From Spirodela intermedia (Eukaryota > Streptophyta > Magnoliopsida > Alismatales > Araceae), in the NCBI GenBank assembly GCA_902729315.2, contig LR746273.1, positions 2,953,001 to 3,017,000 of the forward strand: DNA of 64,000 nucleotides, given 5' to 3'. The position numbers were made by a program, and so were the translations under genes. Shown piece by piece: positions 1 through 11,897 of the stretch. Position 1 is the first letter of the stretch, and each line of letters starts with the position of its first letter. Under the pieces are notes generated by a model, which saw only the letters and a program-made list of their open reading frames with translations, was not told the DNA's origin and searched no databases.

Positions 1-1290
1 CTTAAGCCAGTAACCAGGACGCAAATGGTAATTTTTTGATCAATTAGGGTCGTTCCAAAAAGGCAAAAGGTATGTATTGGTCTTCCGACTTTTAACTTTT
101 TTCCATCTTTGGATGATGATACCACTGTGCATTATTATTTTTAGTTTTCTAAACATAGAGTCAACCATGAAACTAAATATATGTCAAAAATACAGAATAT
201 GATATGTGAGAGCGTGCAGTGTACCAAGAGATGCAAGATATTTTCCCTATCCTTATAGGTTTCAGGAATCAAGGTTTCTCACATGGAAATCTTCGTCTAT
301 CGTGGTTGCTATGACGACCATATAACGTTGTTAAGTCGAATATCTAATTCAGCCACTTTCCAAAGTTGTGTCAAGTGGGTGCTGAGGGGGACTGCAAATC
401 GCTGTATAACATAACACACTATACCTTTAAACGTATGACGGAAGTTGACTTTCAAAAATTTATGACGTGCTTGGACAGCTTGTCACACCCCTACTCGGAT
501 AAGAAATTAGAAGTAAAATAACTCCACTTTTGTTTGATCTTATTTATGAAAAGTTCAAACCGCCCACGACCATGCTGCTTTAAACCGTGTTCACCAAGGT
601 GCATCCGTATTTCGTGCCCCGACTACTTGAGCAGTCGTGCCCGACTACCGAATAAAGACTGCAATTAGGGTTCTCTTCAAGGCAGGACTAGTACCCAAAC
701 TCAATGCTATCTAACCTGTGTTAAATGCTCCATTAGTCAGAGGCATTGAATTGTAGACCTGCGGAAATCCCGAGAATCATGCCTAAAGACATTTAAAGCT
801 GTGGCTTGTTATCCTCGTCTTTTCTCCATCGTGAGTAACTTTGACTCTTGTATTGGTGAAACACTATCCAATGTTCTCGTGGATTGGCTCCGTTCATCAG
901 ACTACCGCTGCTTGGCAAGTGCAGTGATCGTACTAGTTCATCGAAAACCGAAGATGCATCCCTCTGTGGACACCCTCTTATTGTTTTTTTCTTCAAAGGA
1001 GAAAACTTCTCACGTCGGACTTCTTTTCTTCTAGGTTCCTGCCTAGTCAAGATAGATAATTCGACATGAAATGTGCAAATTTAAATTCGCAAGTGAGGAA
1101 AAGTTTAAATATTATGGCGTCAACGTCCGATTGGAGATATTGCATTCAATAGATGCTGTACTTTAGATAAAAGCAAATAAATTCGGTAGACTTCAGCTCC
1201 GGTTTCGCTCGCCAACCGCTTTTGTTTCACTTCAAGGCGAGAGGTAAAGGAGAGAAAGACAGAACGCGAGAGTTCCAGTGTCTAATTGAT
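1..1290. other. No recognised gene
   Basis: I see no coding sequence I can support here. The ORFs at 793-1069 overlap on both strands and show no family motif or promoter context. The stretch is unique-looking flank upstream of the proline-rich gene. Confidence 0.5.
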
Positions 1291-1293
1291 GAC

Positions 1294-1303
1294 ACTATAA
1301 AAT
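1294..1303 (+). promoter_or_regulatory. TATA box of the proline-rich protein gene
   Basis: The sequence ACTATAAAAT lies about 47 bp before the ATG at 1350, which leaves a short 5' leader. The spacing fits a plant core promoter and supports reading the downstream ORF as a gene. Confidence 0.55.
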
Positions 1304-1349
1304 GGTGTGAGGGTGATTATGGGCAAGGCGGCCATTGAGGTTGGTGACT

Positions 1350-1667
1350 ATGGGTTCCTCAAGCAGTTCTCGCCATCTTCCCCTTCTTCTAGTTATCATC
1401 GTCATTTTCGTGGCGGGAACTTCTTCCGTGGATGGTTTTCGCCGTCTCTCTGGAGGTGAAGATGAAGAATCCCCTCGACCATCTCGAGCCAAGGCCCCTA
1501 AATCCCCTCCCCGACTACCGCCGTCTCCGGCACCTCGACCCAAGGGCCCTAAATCGCCTTGTCCGGCGCCTTCCCCACCACAGCCGGCTCCGCCGCCTCA
1601 AAACTTCAATTTCTCTCCGCCGCCTCAGACGTCACCAAGTCCTCCTGCTATCAACCTACTTGGTTAA
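1350..1667 (+). CDS. Small secreted proline-rich protein
   Basis: The ORF from ATG 1350 to TAA 1667 encodes 105 residues. The first ~29 residues look like a signal peptide: a Ser/Arg-rich start, a Leu/Val/Ile core, then Ala-Gly-Thr-Ser-Ser. The rest is rich in Pro, Ser and Lys, with the short repeats APKSPP and GPKSPC, and ends in a Pro-rich tail. This composition is typical of hydroxyproline-rich cell-wall or apoplastic proteins and of precursors of small secreted peptides; I cannot assign it to a named peptide family. I chose ATG 1350 because the in-frame extension upstream begins with TTG. A GGTAAG donor-like site at about 1735 in the 3' flank leaves open a further exon. Intact frame, signal peptide and TATA box together favour a real gene. 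Confidence 0.5.
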   Translation: MGSSSSSRHLPLLLVIIVIFVAGTSSVDGFRRLSGGEDEESPRPSRAKAPKSPPRLPPSPAPRPKGPKSPCPAPSPPQPAPPPQNFNFSPPPQTSPSPPAINLLG

Positions 1668-2189
1668 TGTTACTCCAAACGATCCCACGATCCATGCTCC
1701 ACAATCTCTAACCCCTGGCTCAGCAAATCTCTTAGGTAAGCTTTCGGGCCACCTCCTCCTATCATCTCCTCCGCCACCACCACCAGCTATTACTCGGCAT
1801 CACTCGACTCCAGCAATCCACGCTTCACTGCCAACGACCCCTCGCTCATGGTCAACTCTCGAAGCACGTCTCCGTGGATGTACCGTACTCGTATCTGCAT
1901 GTTGTGTTGTTCGTAATTCTAGGCCACTACCGCGCATCTATGCTCCCCTGTCTATCCGGGTCATAATCTGATCGCTGGCTCTATCTTGTGTTTCCATGGA
2001 AAGATATCAATAATACTTGTGTTGTATTGTACTTCAAAATAAGTGCAGAGTTCCAATATTTACATGAATGCTTCAGAGTGATTCTAGAAACAGGAGAGAA
2101 ACGACAGTAAATACACGAACGCCTGATTGAGCGAGAGGGACAGAAAGCAACAGAGAGGGAGTGCGAACGAGGGAGCGTGCGACATAGAA

Positions 2190-2221
2190 ACACAGAGAGA
2201 GAGAGAGAGAGGAGAGAGAGG
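2190..2221. repeat. (GA)n microsatellite
   Basis: A short GA dinucleotide run in the flank between the proline-rich gene and the protein disulfide isomerase remnant. No gene is evident around it. Confidence 0.8.
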
Positions 2222-2527
2222 AAAAGTGCCTATAATTCTGTCAACATTTCTTGACCCTTGTTCACATGACTTGTGAGGGGTTTGATTTCCTTGGAGCTTG
2301 AGGGGTTTGACTTTTTTCAACCCCTCAAATCTTCTTTGGGGTTTGAGGGATCTTCTTTTTTTCCCTCCGGCGGGAGGGGATTTAAATCTGATATACCCAT
2401 GTCATTTTCTTTCACGAATTTGCTACTTATGGGAGTCTCAGATCTTCATCGCTAGTTTTAATCATATAAATCCCTATTTTTATTTTTATTCGGTAATTAA
2501 AATCGACCTCCTCCTCCGCATGGTCTG

Positions 2528-3259
2528 CACGCGTTTGATGTGCCGTGGTGTGGCCACTGCCAGAGCCTTGCCCACTTCCTGGAGGCGGCGGTCGTCGCTC
2601 TCCAAGACGACCCGACGTGGTAATCGCTAAACTGGTAAACCCTCTCTCTCTCTCTATCTGTCTATCTGCCGTTTCTCTATCTTCCACGTGGCAGAGACTC
2701 TGTGGGCATTCCCTCTCCATCCCAAGTTTCGAAAATCTGACGAATGTGGTCATCGCCAAGCTGTCTTCAGTGACCCGTCGACTTCCGTTATTAATGGGCC
2801 GGGATGCCCAAAGCCCACTTAGCCCTGACCAGAGCCAGGAGGCCGTCCTCTCTATCCTCCACGTTGCACGGCCCCCCTGTGCGCACTCTCCCTCTATCAT
2901 CCCACATTTCGAAAATTCTGGCTGACTTAGGGTGTCCCTTTGACTTCCATTCTTAATGGCCCCTCATGCCTAGAGACCACTAACTTTGACCAAACCAAGT
3001 GGCTCCTTCTCTGCCCTGCACGTGGCAGCTGCCGCTCCTATCCCAAAAATCTGGCTGACATGGCATTGTGGGGCCAAGGACGACTTCCACGGAGTACCCG
3101 ACCATGTACTTCCGGTCGGCGAGGGGGAAGATGGTCGAGTACGACTCCGGCCGTAACAAGGAAGATATCATAGCCTTCATGCAAAAGCACCGCTACCCGG
3201 CACCTGTCCACTCCGCCGTCGAGTTCGCACCGGCTGAGCCAGTCAAGGACGACCTCTAA
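2528..3259 (+). pseudogene. Protein disulfide isomerase (PDI) fragment, broken
   Basis: Codons 2543-2560 encode PWCGHC, the redox site of a PDI thioredoxin domain, followed by about 17 residues of normal domain sequence. The frame breaks near 2614 (one base seems lost); the next frame gives DVVIAKL, usual just after this site in plant PDI, and then a GT donor-like site at 2635. A second NVVIAKL copy lies near 2743-2763. The last segment, about 3092-3259, encodes the C-terminal end of an a' domain (YPTMYF, then an acidic helix) and finishes in Lys-Asp-Asp-Leu, where ER-resident PDI usually has KDEL. Most of the protein is absent and the stretch between holds tandem repeats. I read it as a decayed or truncated gene. 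A last-exon remnant under selection cannot be excluded, because the final ~55 codons are clean. Confidence 0.72.
2684..3060. repeat. Imperfect tandem repeat of ~160-180 bp
   Basis: Three anchors recur in the same order: CACGTGGCAG-like at 2685, 2859 and 3018; TTTCGAAAATCTG-like at 2728, 2908 and about 3045; and GACTTCCnTTnTTAATGG at about 2780 and 2940. The period is roughly 160-180 bp over nearly three copies. It fills the space between the two PDI exon remnants and carries a copy of the NVVIAKL coding segment. Confidence 0.6.
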
Positions 3260-3299
3260 TTTGGGGTAAACTAATCCCACCTCCCTCATCGCCACGTCT

Positions 3300-5269
3300 C
3301 CCCCTGTCTCTCTATCTATTTCTCACTACATTATAGGAATAAACACTGTTATTACTGGTCTTCGCCCGTTTTATCCGGGCCCACATTCTTGGGCTGAAAA
3401 GGCCCAGCTCGCGGATTCTCTCCGGGGCACTGTGAGGAAGGTGGGCGACACCTAAAAACGAAGGGGGGGTAGATGGTATATATAAGCTTGTTCTTAAAGA
3501 GATACACATCGCCGGAAGCCGCCGTTGCCGAAGAGAGGGAGGGCTTTTTCTGAAGGCTTCGGCTGCGGTTAGCCCACAGTTCCTTCCTCTGTACATTGCA
3601 GAGAGAGAGAGAGAGAGAGGAAACATTGCAGGGAGGTTTGGATGGGATGAACTGAAGATCCAAGGTCTGTGGATTGCTGTGTGCTGGTCACTGTTTCCCT
3701 CTCTCTCTCTCTCTCTCTCTCTCTGTGGTTGTGTAACCGAGGAGACGGAGCACAATGAAGGTCCAGAATCTACCTACAAGGGAGAAGGAGACATGAGGAG
3801 GGAGGATAAGAGGAGGAAGAAGCCACCACTGCCGCCAATCTCCAGTTGGACGCCACGCCGGGAATGACCTCTGCGTTTTTGCTCACAGAGTTTTAGTCCC
3901 ACATCAATTATTTCTGAGATTTTTATGGGTGTATATCTCAGAGCACTCTACACATATTGACATTCCTACCCCCAGAAACAGAATGCTCATAACCACTCAG
4001 GGGGAGAGATAAGGTGATTCACCCAGGCATGTGTAACGAGATCATACCCTGACCCACATATCAACTCCCGCCAGTGACATGGAAGAGGAGTGAAACACGT
4101 CCTGCATGAGTACCATGTGAGCTGTCAGCTTGTGGTTCCTCACGGTCTAGGTTAGCATGCTTGAGCGGTCCCCTCTTGGTTAGGGGGGTTGACTGTTGAG
4201 TATCGACTGGCCGTCAGGTCCCCTCTTTTCTATTTTACTTTATTTTTTTTAATTTGATTTTTATCATAATAAACGCACAAAAACTCCTAAGAATTCCAAG
4301 AAATTCAGAAATAAATCTCAAAGATTATAGAAAATTTATAAAATATCTCAACACTCTCAAAAATCTAAATATTAAGTTTAACCATCATAACTCATGGTCA
4401 CATTTAACTTTTTATTTTCAAAGAAATATCAATAAATGAATATAGAAAAATAAAGCTTCATTTTTCTAAAAATCATATCAATGTGTATTTTTTAACAAAA
4501 ATAGAGCATACACATAGATAAAAATTGACATCTTAATAATGTAATCTGAGGATTATCAATCATCAAAAGGCTAAGCTACTGTTAAAGATCACTATCAACT
4601 CATAGTTTTCCTGTTGCCCTCAATGTCCTTACTAATGGTAAATCTAGAATAGGAAAATATAATGTAGTCATCATCATGTTCAGGTAGGATCTTCAACTTC
4701 GAACTTAGAAAGTAGGATCCATCACGAATCAAATAATCTATCAGCATTAGAGCATAAGAAATTATTAAGAAAGTGATCCAATCACTTTCTAGTATCTAGC
4801 AGCAAGTTCCTAGATGTCCAATAGTTACAACTTTTTTCAATGCTTATTGTTTTTAATCCTTAATACACATGAAAAACTAGTGATAGAAAAGTTGGGGGAA
4901 CCTAGCAATTAAAATGTTCAACATGTGTGATTTCATCTCAATAAGGTGAGTGATGTAGGACATTATCGAGAAAATTTCAATTAAGGATTTAAACAATCGG
5001 ATCAAGACAACTTAGTGAATTCTCAAATATTTAAGCAAAATTTAAAGGAAATGGTGATTCATTGAAATCTTTTAACTTTGAAAGAGAGGATCTTATTCAT
5101 CTAACAATTAATATTTGACCTTATTTTTAAAATATCAGATCAATTTATGGATCACAAAATAGACAAATTATGGCTATCTTAGGTCACTCAATGTCAATTT
5201 GCAATAGAGATTTGAAATCAGATCATAAATCATTGAAATTAAACAAGTCAATGGTACCTTGATATGAAT
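3300..5269. other. Intergenic, no recognised gene
   Basis: Contains (GA)n at 3601-3620, (CT)n at about 3700-3724 and a TATATATAAG motif near 3476, but no coding sequence I recognise. From 3893 the phrase TAGTCCCACATC and the text that follows look like LTR promoter DNA. The rest, from about 4200, is AT-rich, and part of it (4590-4760) recurs near 40.5 kb. Confidence 0.45.
4590..4760. repeat. Dispersed repeat shared with 40,538-40,712
   Basis: The text around GGTAAATCTAGAATAGGAAA and the following ~100 bases recur at 40,538-40,645. A neighbouring ~36 bp (4592-4627) recurs in inverted orientation at 40,673-40,712. The family is not identified; it may be a decayed transposon. Confidence 0.45.
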
Positions 5270-5435
5270 TATTGACATGAGAGAGAAAAACCATGGAATC
5301 AATGTAGTCTCAAAAGATAGAATGTATGACTCTTATATAGGAGAGATGAGAGATGAGAGATGAGAGATGAGAGATGAGAGAGAGACATAGATAATGGGTC
5401 CTAATGAGTCGAGAGTCTGATACCACTATCGAACA
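5270..5435 (-). repeat. Copia-1 3' LTR
   Basis: Matches 11898-12032 over its length, for example the shared phrase TAGTCTCAAAAGATAGAAT. It ends ATCGAACA on the plus strand. It is about 30 bp longer than its partner because of a GAGATGA repeat at about 5341-5380. Confidence 0.85.
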
Positions 5436-6960
5436 CTCTTCCTCAAGTTGGAGCATATAAGTCAAACATGTCTAACTTGGTACATGTGGTGTCATAAGAG
5501 ATGTCGGTTAAACTCTTTGTGAAGATGTCTACAAGCTGATGAAATAATACCACATGAGAAGTTGAGATAAGTCCAAACATAACTTTATCTCGAATGTAGT
5601 GATAGTTGATCTCAATATACTTCGTACGCTCATGAAAGGTGAGATTGCCAGCAATAAAAGTGATAACTTGATTGTTGCAATACATGGGCATTAGAGAGGG
5701 AGAAGCAATGTCAAGATTGTCGAGAAATGATCAAAGTCATACTATTTTCCTATGTTATTTCAGTCCTAGTTCAATATTCGGATTCTATATTGAAGTAGGA
5801 CACCACCCTCTATTTTTGAGACCTTCAATTGATTAGGTTATTGCTGACATATGTGTAATAACTTGTAATAGACTTTCAATCGCCTTTGTCACTTGCATAC
5901 CTAGCGTTAGAGTAGGCTGCAATTCACAGATGGTTGTGTCGCTGATAGATCAACCCTTTCCCTAGGGATTGCTTGATGTAGGTGAGTACTCGTAGAGTTC
6001 CCTCTTAATGAACTTGTCGAGGCTCCTACATGAATTGGCTCAAGGCACTAACCATGTACATGATGTTAGGACGAGTGATAGTCAGATATATCAACTTGTC
6101 CAACAATCACTGATATCGATTAGCATTCTTGAGTAAGGGAGATGAAGTGTCTCAAAACTATAGGCGAGCTTCTATAGGTGAAGTCTTCGACTTGCACCCA
6201 AGGAGACCTATCTTTTGAAACATGTCAAGGACATACTTCTGTTGAGTGAGAGTGAGCTTTCCGTCTTGATATGCAAACTCAATCCCAAAGAAATACCATG
6301 GAGTCTCCAAGTCATGAATGTTGAGGTGTTATAAGTAAGTTTTGGTGGCAGAGATGCCAGTCTCATCACTTTTAGTCACAAGAATATCATCGACATAGAC
6401 TGCTAGAATGGAAAGGCCACCCTCTATTTTCTTTGTGAGGTTGGTGAGGTCCACAATGCAGGAGGTGAAGTCGAAAGTGGTAAATAAATTACTAAACTTG
6501 GCAAATCAACCACGTGGACTCTACTTGAGCCCATAAATAGTACGTTGCAAGAGACACACCTTCGATGACTCTCCTTGAGTAACATATCTAGGATTTTACT
6601 TCATAAAAATCTACTCTATGAGATCACCATAGAGAAAGACATTAGAAACATCTAACTGGTAGAGACATCATGCCTGATTGATAGCAAAAGAGAGGAGCAT
6701 GTGGACAGAGTTGAGATAGATGACAAGAGAGAACATTTCAATGTAATCAATCTCATATGGCTATGTGAAGTCTCGAGTAATTAGACAAGCTTTGTGACGA
6801 GCAATGGAGCCATTTGAGTGATACTTGATGGTAAACATCTACTTGCACATCACAATATTGGCATTGGTCGAGTGTAGAACTAAATCCTAAGTCCCTTGAG
6901 CGACCAATGTAGTTACTTTTAAATCTATGACCACTTTTCATGTAGGTATATGTGCAACCT
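5436..6960 (-). pseudogene. Copia-1 reverse transcriptase and RNase H
   Basis: The minus strand encodes the catalytic YVDDILV motif of copia reverse transcriptase at about 6374-6404. The RNase H tail lies at 5443-5691, with the copia signature HERTKYIEI and a LVDIFTKSL motif. Stops and frame changes between these blocks show decay. Read leftward, this is the last coding part before the 3' LTR, as expected. Confidence 0.85.
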
Positions 6961-6970
6961 CAACATATGA

Positions 6971-7565
6971 CTATGGAAGTGACTCGGATGCTATAGAGAA
7001 GGCCAAGGCACAAAAAGAGGGAGAAAGATAGTCATAGGAGACAAATTGAGAGATGGGATAGTGGGTGCAAGTATGTGTACCTTTGCAAAGGACAATAAGG
7101 AGATGAAGGTCATCAGGTAGAGCAGCGACTGAAGGCGTAGAGGTGATTGTAAGAGAGGAAGAAGATGATACTATATTCGGAGTAGGAGTCATGGGAGACA
7201 CGGGCCAAAGAGAGACAAGTGTGGGTAATGACTCCAAAGAGAGTGGATAGGAAGGAAGAGAAGAGGGAGGGTCTACAAGAACCACCATGGGAGGGAACCC
7301 AAGTGAAGTAGATGTAGTGGCCTGAGGAAGAGGAGTCAAAATAGGAAAGAAGAAAGGAGACTCATGAAAAGTGACGTTGGTTGAGGAGACTCCTCATGAA
7401 AGGAGACCCCATAGCCTTTTTATGTGCAAGAGCAGTTGAGAAAGACTCCTTTAAGAGCATGAGAGGTGAGTTTAGAAAGAGAATGAGAGAAATCCTAGAT
7501 GAAGGCAGTGCATCTAAAGACTCGAGGGAAAGAGAAAAATTAAGAGAATTAGGGATTAAGTGATG
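6971..7565 (-). pseudogene. Copia-1 integrase C-terminal part
   Basis: The minus strand near 7400-7480 reads ALKGVF...KGYGV, close to the copia integrase phrase ALKGVFVGYSRTQKGYR (seen intact in copia-2). A Pro/Ser/Thr-rich linker, typical between copia integrase and reverse transcriptase, follows at 6971-7339. The domain is cut at 7566-7570 by solo LTR A and resumes beyond 9053. Confidence 0.75.
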
Positions 7566-7570
7566 GAGAG

Positions 7571-9052
7571 TGATAAGTCTTCATTATCATGAGTTAATAA
7601 TTAGTAAATAATATAGTTTTAGCCTTAACTCATGATAAATAAACTTATATTTATGTTAAAAATGTGAAAAGTAGTTTTTAGTTTGTTAACATAAATTTTT
7701 GAATAATTATATGATTTTATATAAATTTATATAATTTTTAAAGTCTTACTTTTGAGATAAATGAAGAAAAAGAAATTAAAATAAAAATAAGACAAAATGG
7801 GGGGGACTTGTTAGCCAGCCGGAAGCAAGTCGGAAGTGCAGTTGGGGAGTAGCCGCAAGTAGGGGCTCGAGCAGCTTGGACTGATGGGGCACGTGTGTGC
7901 AACTCCCCTTCCACGTCATTGGTGGCTAGCCGGCTGTGAGGTAAGGAGTGGTCGTACATGCACAAGAAAGGGACTTGATCGAAAATATAATATTACTATA
8001 TATTCATCAAAAAATTTGGTGCACAATCGATGTGGGACTAAATCGGCATCACACCTTCTCTAGAAAGGGGCAGACAAACGATGTGGATTTGAATCCTCCT
8101 AGAGCCAAAACTCATATTTTTTATCTAATTATCATGACTTTCTTGCAAATCATCGGTGAAGGATTAAACGAATAAGCCGTCGTCAGGAAGAGGATGATTC
8201 GCGAGGAGACAAGTTGCCAATTCTTGAGAGCCTCCTCTTGTTGTGCAGACTTGAGAATGAAGCTCCTTAACACGTGCCCCACCTCCATTCAGCTCCTCTC
8301 TGTTGGGTGATAGCTGCCAAAGAGTTGCAAAGTCGCTGTTTTTTTGTTCTGCTGGGTGACAGCCGTTGAAAACGATTTGATGACCCATTTCATTGATCTC
8401 TAGACTTTGCAAGGAGATTTAAAGATTACCCACATCATCTTTGTCCAAGAAAAGCTTTCGAGGCCATGGACACTACACCACGATCCTCCTGAATGATTAG
8501 GATTTTGGTGCGTCGCCAGCACATCGCCGCCACAGTGCCAAAACTTTATTTTCCTGCCTTCAACTTACTTTTCACTTCATTTATTGATAATTTGTGTGAT
8601 TTCAATTTATCAAGATATACTTCATTCCATTACAATTCTTTTGACTTTTACAGATCTTAATTTGATCAATTAAATCATTTGTAATCACTTATGTAAGAAT
8701 CGTTAGGTAGAACTCTGTTTTTGCCTAATTCGTGTTCCTTGGGTGCTAATGTCATCTTGACATCCACACTCTTATTTCCCTTTTTTGTGAATTTTAAATA
8801 TATATTTTTTCATTTCCTAATATAAAAATCATAAAAAATAGTATTCTTTGAGAAAAATTCTGAATAATTATCAGATATTATATTACATCCTTGTGATTGA
8901 CTTAGAAAATTATCGCTATTTTTAGAAGTTTTATTGAATTATAATTGATATATTTATTTAGAAATACTTCTAAATATTTAAAAAATCATTTTTTTCTAGT
9001 TTTATAAATTTTAAATTTGTGTGATTTACTATACAACGACTAAGTCATGTCA
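7571..9052 (+). mobile_element. Solo-LTR-like element A
   Basis: A 1,482-bp insertion starting TGATAAGTC and ending AAGTCATGTCA (TG...CA), flanked by gagag (7566-7570) and aagag (9053-9057). It lies inside the copia-1 integrase. The same termini and body recur at B (22,927), C (25,550, reversed), D (30,500, reversed) and, diverged, E (59,511). No coding domain is present, so I read it as a solo LTR or a non-autonomous element. Confidence 0.82.
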
Positions 9053-9056
9053 AAGA

Positions 9057-10268
9057 GGAATGACCCTCCTAAGAGGAGGAGAAGAAAGTCGATTCTAGAG
9101 GTAATTGATAGTTAGAAAGACATCAACCTAGAGAGAGAGAGAGACATTCATCTCAAGAAGAAGTATGCGAATGATGTCAAGAAGCTAACAATGTTTGCGC
9201 TTAGCAACACCATTCTACTACGAAGTGTGAGAACATGTGGTCTTGTGAAGGATGCCACAATCACCATAGAAGGTGTGAAGAGATGCTTAAACAAATTCAA
9301 AAGTATTATTAGTATGTAGAATCTAGGGCGTAATTGTGTATTGGGTGATAACTTCAATGATGAAGTGGCTAACCACAGTGATGACCTTAGAATGGTCGTA
9401 GAGGAGGTAGACCCAATTCACACAAATGTAGTCATCAGAAAAATAATGTAATAATGATGGCTCGTGATGAAAGAAGTACAAGATAGACCCTATACATCGC
9501 AATGGATAAAGTCAAAGGGAGTAGAAGAGAGGATGTCATCATGACTAAGATAAGAAGCATGGTGATGTTTGTTTAGTTGACAAGACTCACACACAAACTT
9601 AGAGAGAGAAAACCATGGTAAAGTTTTTTGTAATTTAGAGAAACAAGGATGGCCTAAATAATGATATTATAAAAAAGAAGAAGTAGCCATAGAGGCATTA
9701 AAAAAGGTTGGAAGGCTAGATGAGGGTTCGTCATAAATGAGTTCGTAGACTATCTACCTGTTTTCACAGCCCAAACTAATCTTTTGTTCGGTATGTAGAT
9801 TTTGGAAAATATAGTGAAAGGAAAAGAATGTGACTATATAAAGAAAGGGACGGGTAATAACATTGACGTAAAGAAAGTTAGTAGGAAAATTGAGAATGTA
9901 GAAAACTTGGGTAAGGTGAAGGGAGGGAGAAGCCGAGGTGGCACCATGACCTTTGACCAGACAGGTTCGGCCATTGGCAATGGTGACAAGGGAATAGGTT
10001 AGAGTAGGCTGATAGAAGGAGAGAATAGTAGGAATATCGGTCATATGAGTGGAGGCCCCTAAATTAATAATTCACAGCGCCAAAGAAAAAGTAAAGAGAG
10101 CATGTGTACCTAGTGTAGAGAAGGCCAAAAACAAAACGAGCTTGACAGAAGTGGAAGTGTTGGTACCATTGGAGCGGCAAAGGGTGTCATATTCTGCAAG
10201 CATTAAGGTCACATGGAAGGTAAGAGTTGGAACATGGGAAGGAGTGAGGAATGCTAGAGTCTGAAAAG
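9057..10268 (-). pseudogene. Copia-1 protease and integrase N-terminal region
   Basis: The minus-strand block 9754-10044 matches the copia region linking protease to integrase, with phrases ILSFYQPT, LVTIANGRTC and LHLTQVFY; much the same text appears in copia-2 at 29,771-30,070. The 9057-9750 block continues into the pre-integrase and integrase core. Several stops break the frame. Confidence 0.75.
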
Positions 10269-11040
10269 TTATCGCCGACTGTGCAAAAGCAGGCTTATTG
10301 AACTACTTCCAACACTTAGTAGTTGAATGATTCTACTTCTCACAATAGAGACATGGAGGAAAGGTGTTGCGTCCACGTCTGCGAAGAATACAACCACTAT
10401 TAGGGCAGGAAAGAGGGGTATCATCTCGAGCCTGTAGAGTAGCAACATCAAGAGTTAGGAGTAGAGGTGGTGCTTGGGGAGGAAGAAGAGAAGTGGACAA
10501 GCATACTAGTGGTGACCCGAAGGATTGTTGAGAAGATGGAGGCAAGATCAGGCATGCGATCCCTAGAGAGAATAGCCCCTTAGATCTAGGATGTGATAGA
10601 TGGATGAAGTTTACTGAGATTAACCCTAGCATAAAACTCTTAATGATAGTGTTAGAGGGTTAGGAGGTCGATAATAGGGGGCTGATAGATATCAACCTCC
10701 TAGATGAGGGCGTAGAGGTGACCGTAGTGGGCATGAAGAGAGAGATCACCTTGTTTGTAGGAGAGAAAAGACTCGAAGATCTCCACAACTTAATCAATGT
10801 TCGTTCGGTTGATGTACATGGTCTTTATAGCAAGCCATAGGAGACGGGCCACGGTGATGCGTGCTAGCGGCTTGGCAATGTTGGGCTCGATGCTCTGAAG
10901 CATCCACATGATGGTGGCCGAGTCAAGCTACGATCTTGTCACATACGAGGGGTCCCAAAGGCTAAGTAAGTCATCTAAGAGGTGATGGAGGAGATTGTGA
11001 GATCTAAGGAAGAGCTTGGAGCCAAATGCCCATGATGCAT
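10269..11040 (-). pseudogene. Copia-1 gag with zinc knuckle
   Basis: At about 10303-10355 the minus strand encodes C-x2-C-K-x-NHSTTKCW, a retroviral-type CCHC zinc knuckle. Upstream, 10,330-11,040 reads as a UBN2-type copia gag with several stops. The gag normally packages the element RNA into particles; this copy is broken. Confidence 0.75.
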
Positions 11041-11884
11041 AATTATGGTTGTTGAAGATGTATGCCAGTCGAGTAAGTTGCATCATGATGGAGTGACGAG
11101 TCAGAGGGGGATTGGAAAAGGCTCAAAGGGCTCAAAGGTAGGTGACGGAGGGGGGTGAGATGATGCCATGAGGCTAGGGGGTCCAGGCTAGAGGGACAAG
11201 TGGTGGGCTGAGCAGGTTGGGGCCTGGCGGGCTGATCTGGAGGGGCAGGCAAAACCAGAGGGCAAGCAGAGTTGGCTGGGGCCAGCTGGGGCTGGCTGGG
11301 CCGTGCTGGGCCTGCAGATCCGTGCGAGGCCAGTGGATCCACGCAGGATTGGCGGGTCCGGTGGGGCTAGTCCTAAGTGGGCTGGTCTAGAAGAAAACAT
11401 TGGCTGGCTCGCTAGGAGATAGGCAAAACTCTAGTTGCCGTGACCAGATGGTGACGGCGCCTGCGACAGCAACAGTGAGGGCTGGGGTGTGACGGCAAGG
11501 GAGCAAAGGGAAGGGCGTGACAGCAAGGGCATGACGGCAAGGAGGGACCTCAACGGCAGCGGGTATGCCCTTAGCACCTGAGAACGACGGCACCTGTAAC
11601 AATGTGACAGTGAGGGTGCAGCGGCGAGGAGGGGCCTCGATGGCGATGGCCATGGTGGAGATGTTGGAGAGGAGGAGAGTAATGGCACCAGTAATGGGCG
11701 ACGACAGTGAGAAGGGCGGCGCTGAAAGGAGAAAGAGAGTGATGACAGAGATGACGATGCCGGAAGGAGAAGGAGAGCGACGACAAAGACGACGATGTCG
11801 AAAGAGGGAAGAGCAGCGATGCTAAAGAACCGTATGAGGACGGAAGAGGCCAGTGAAGAGGAGAGTAGCGCACCGGATACCTAG
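11041..11884 (-). other. Copia-1 leader, Pro/Ala-rich, low complexity
   Basis: Lies between the primer-binding site and gag. ORFs on the minus strand are Pro, Ala and Ser rich (for example 11,188-11,400) with no recognised domain. GC content is far above the rest of the element. Probably a leader with simple-sequence expansion rather than a conserved protein. Confidence 0.5.
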
Positions 11885-11897
11885 GGCTCTAGTACCA

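Noticed and set aside
1432-1971. 179-residue ORF overlapping the proline-rich gene
   Set aside because: It starts inside the better-supported gene, has no signal peptide or motif, and gains length from C-rich low-complexity DNA.
2545-2925. 126-residue ORF as an independent gene
   Set aside because: It begins inside the PDI exon in the wrong frame and runs through intron-like tandem repeats.
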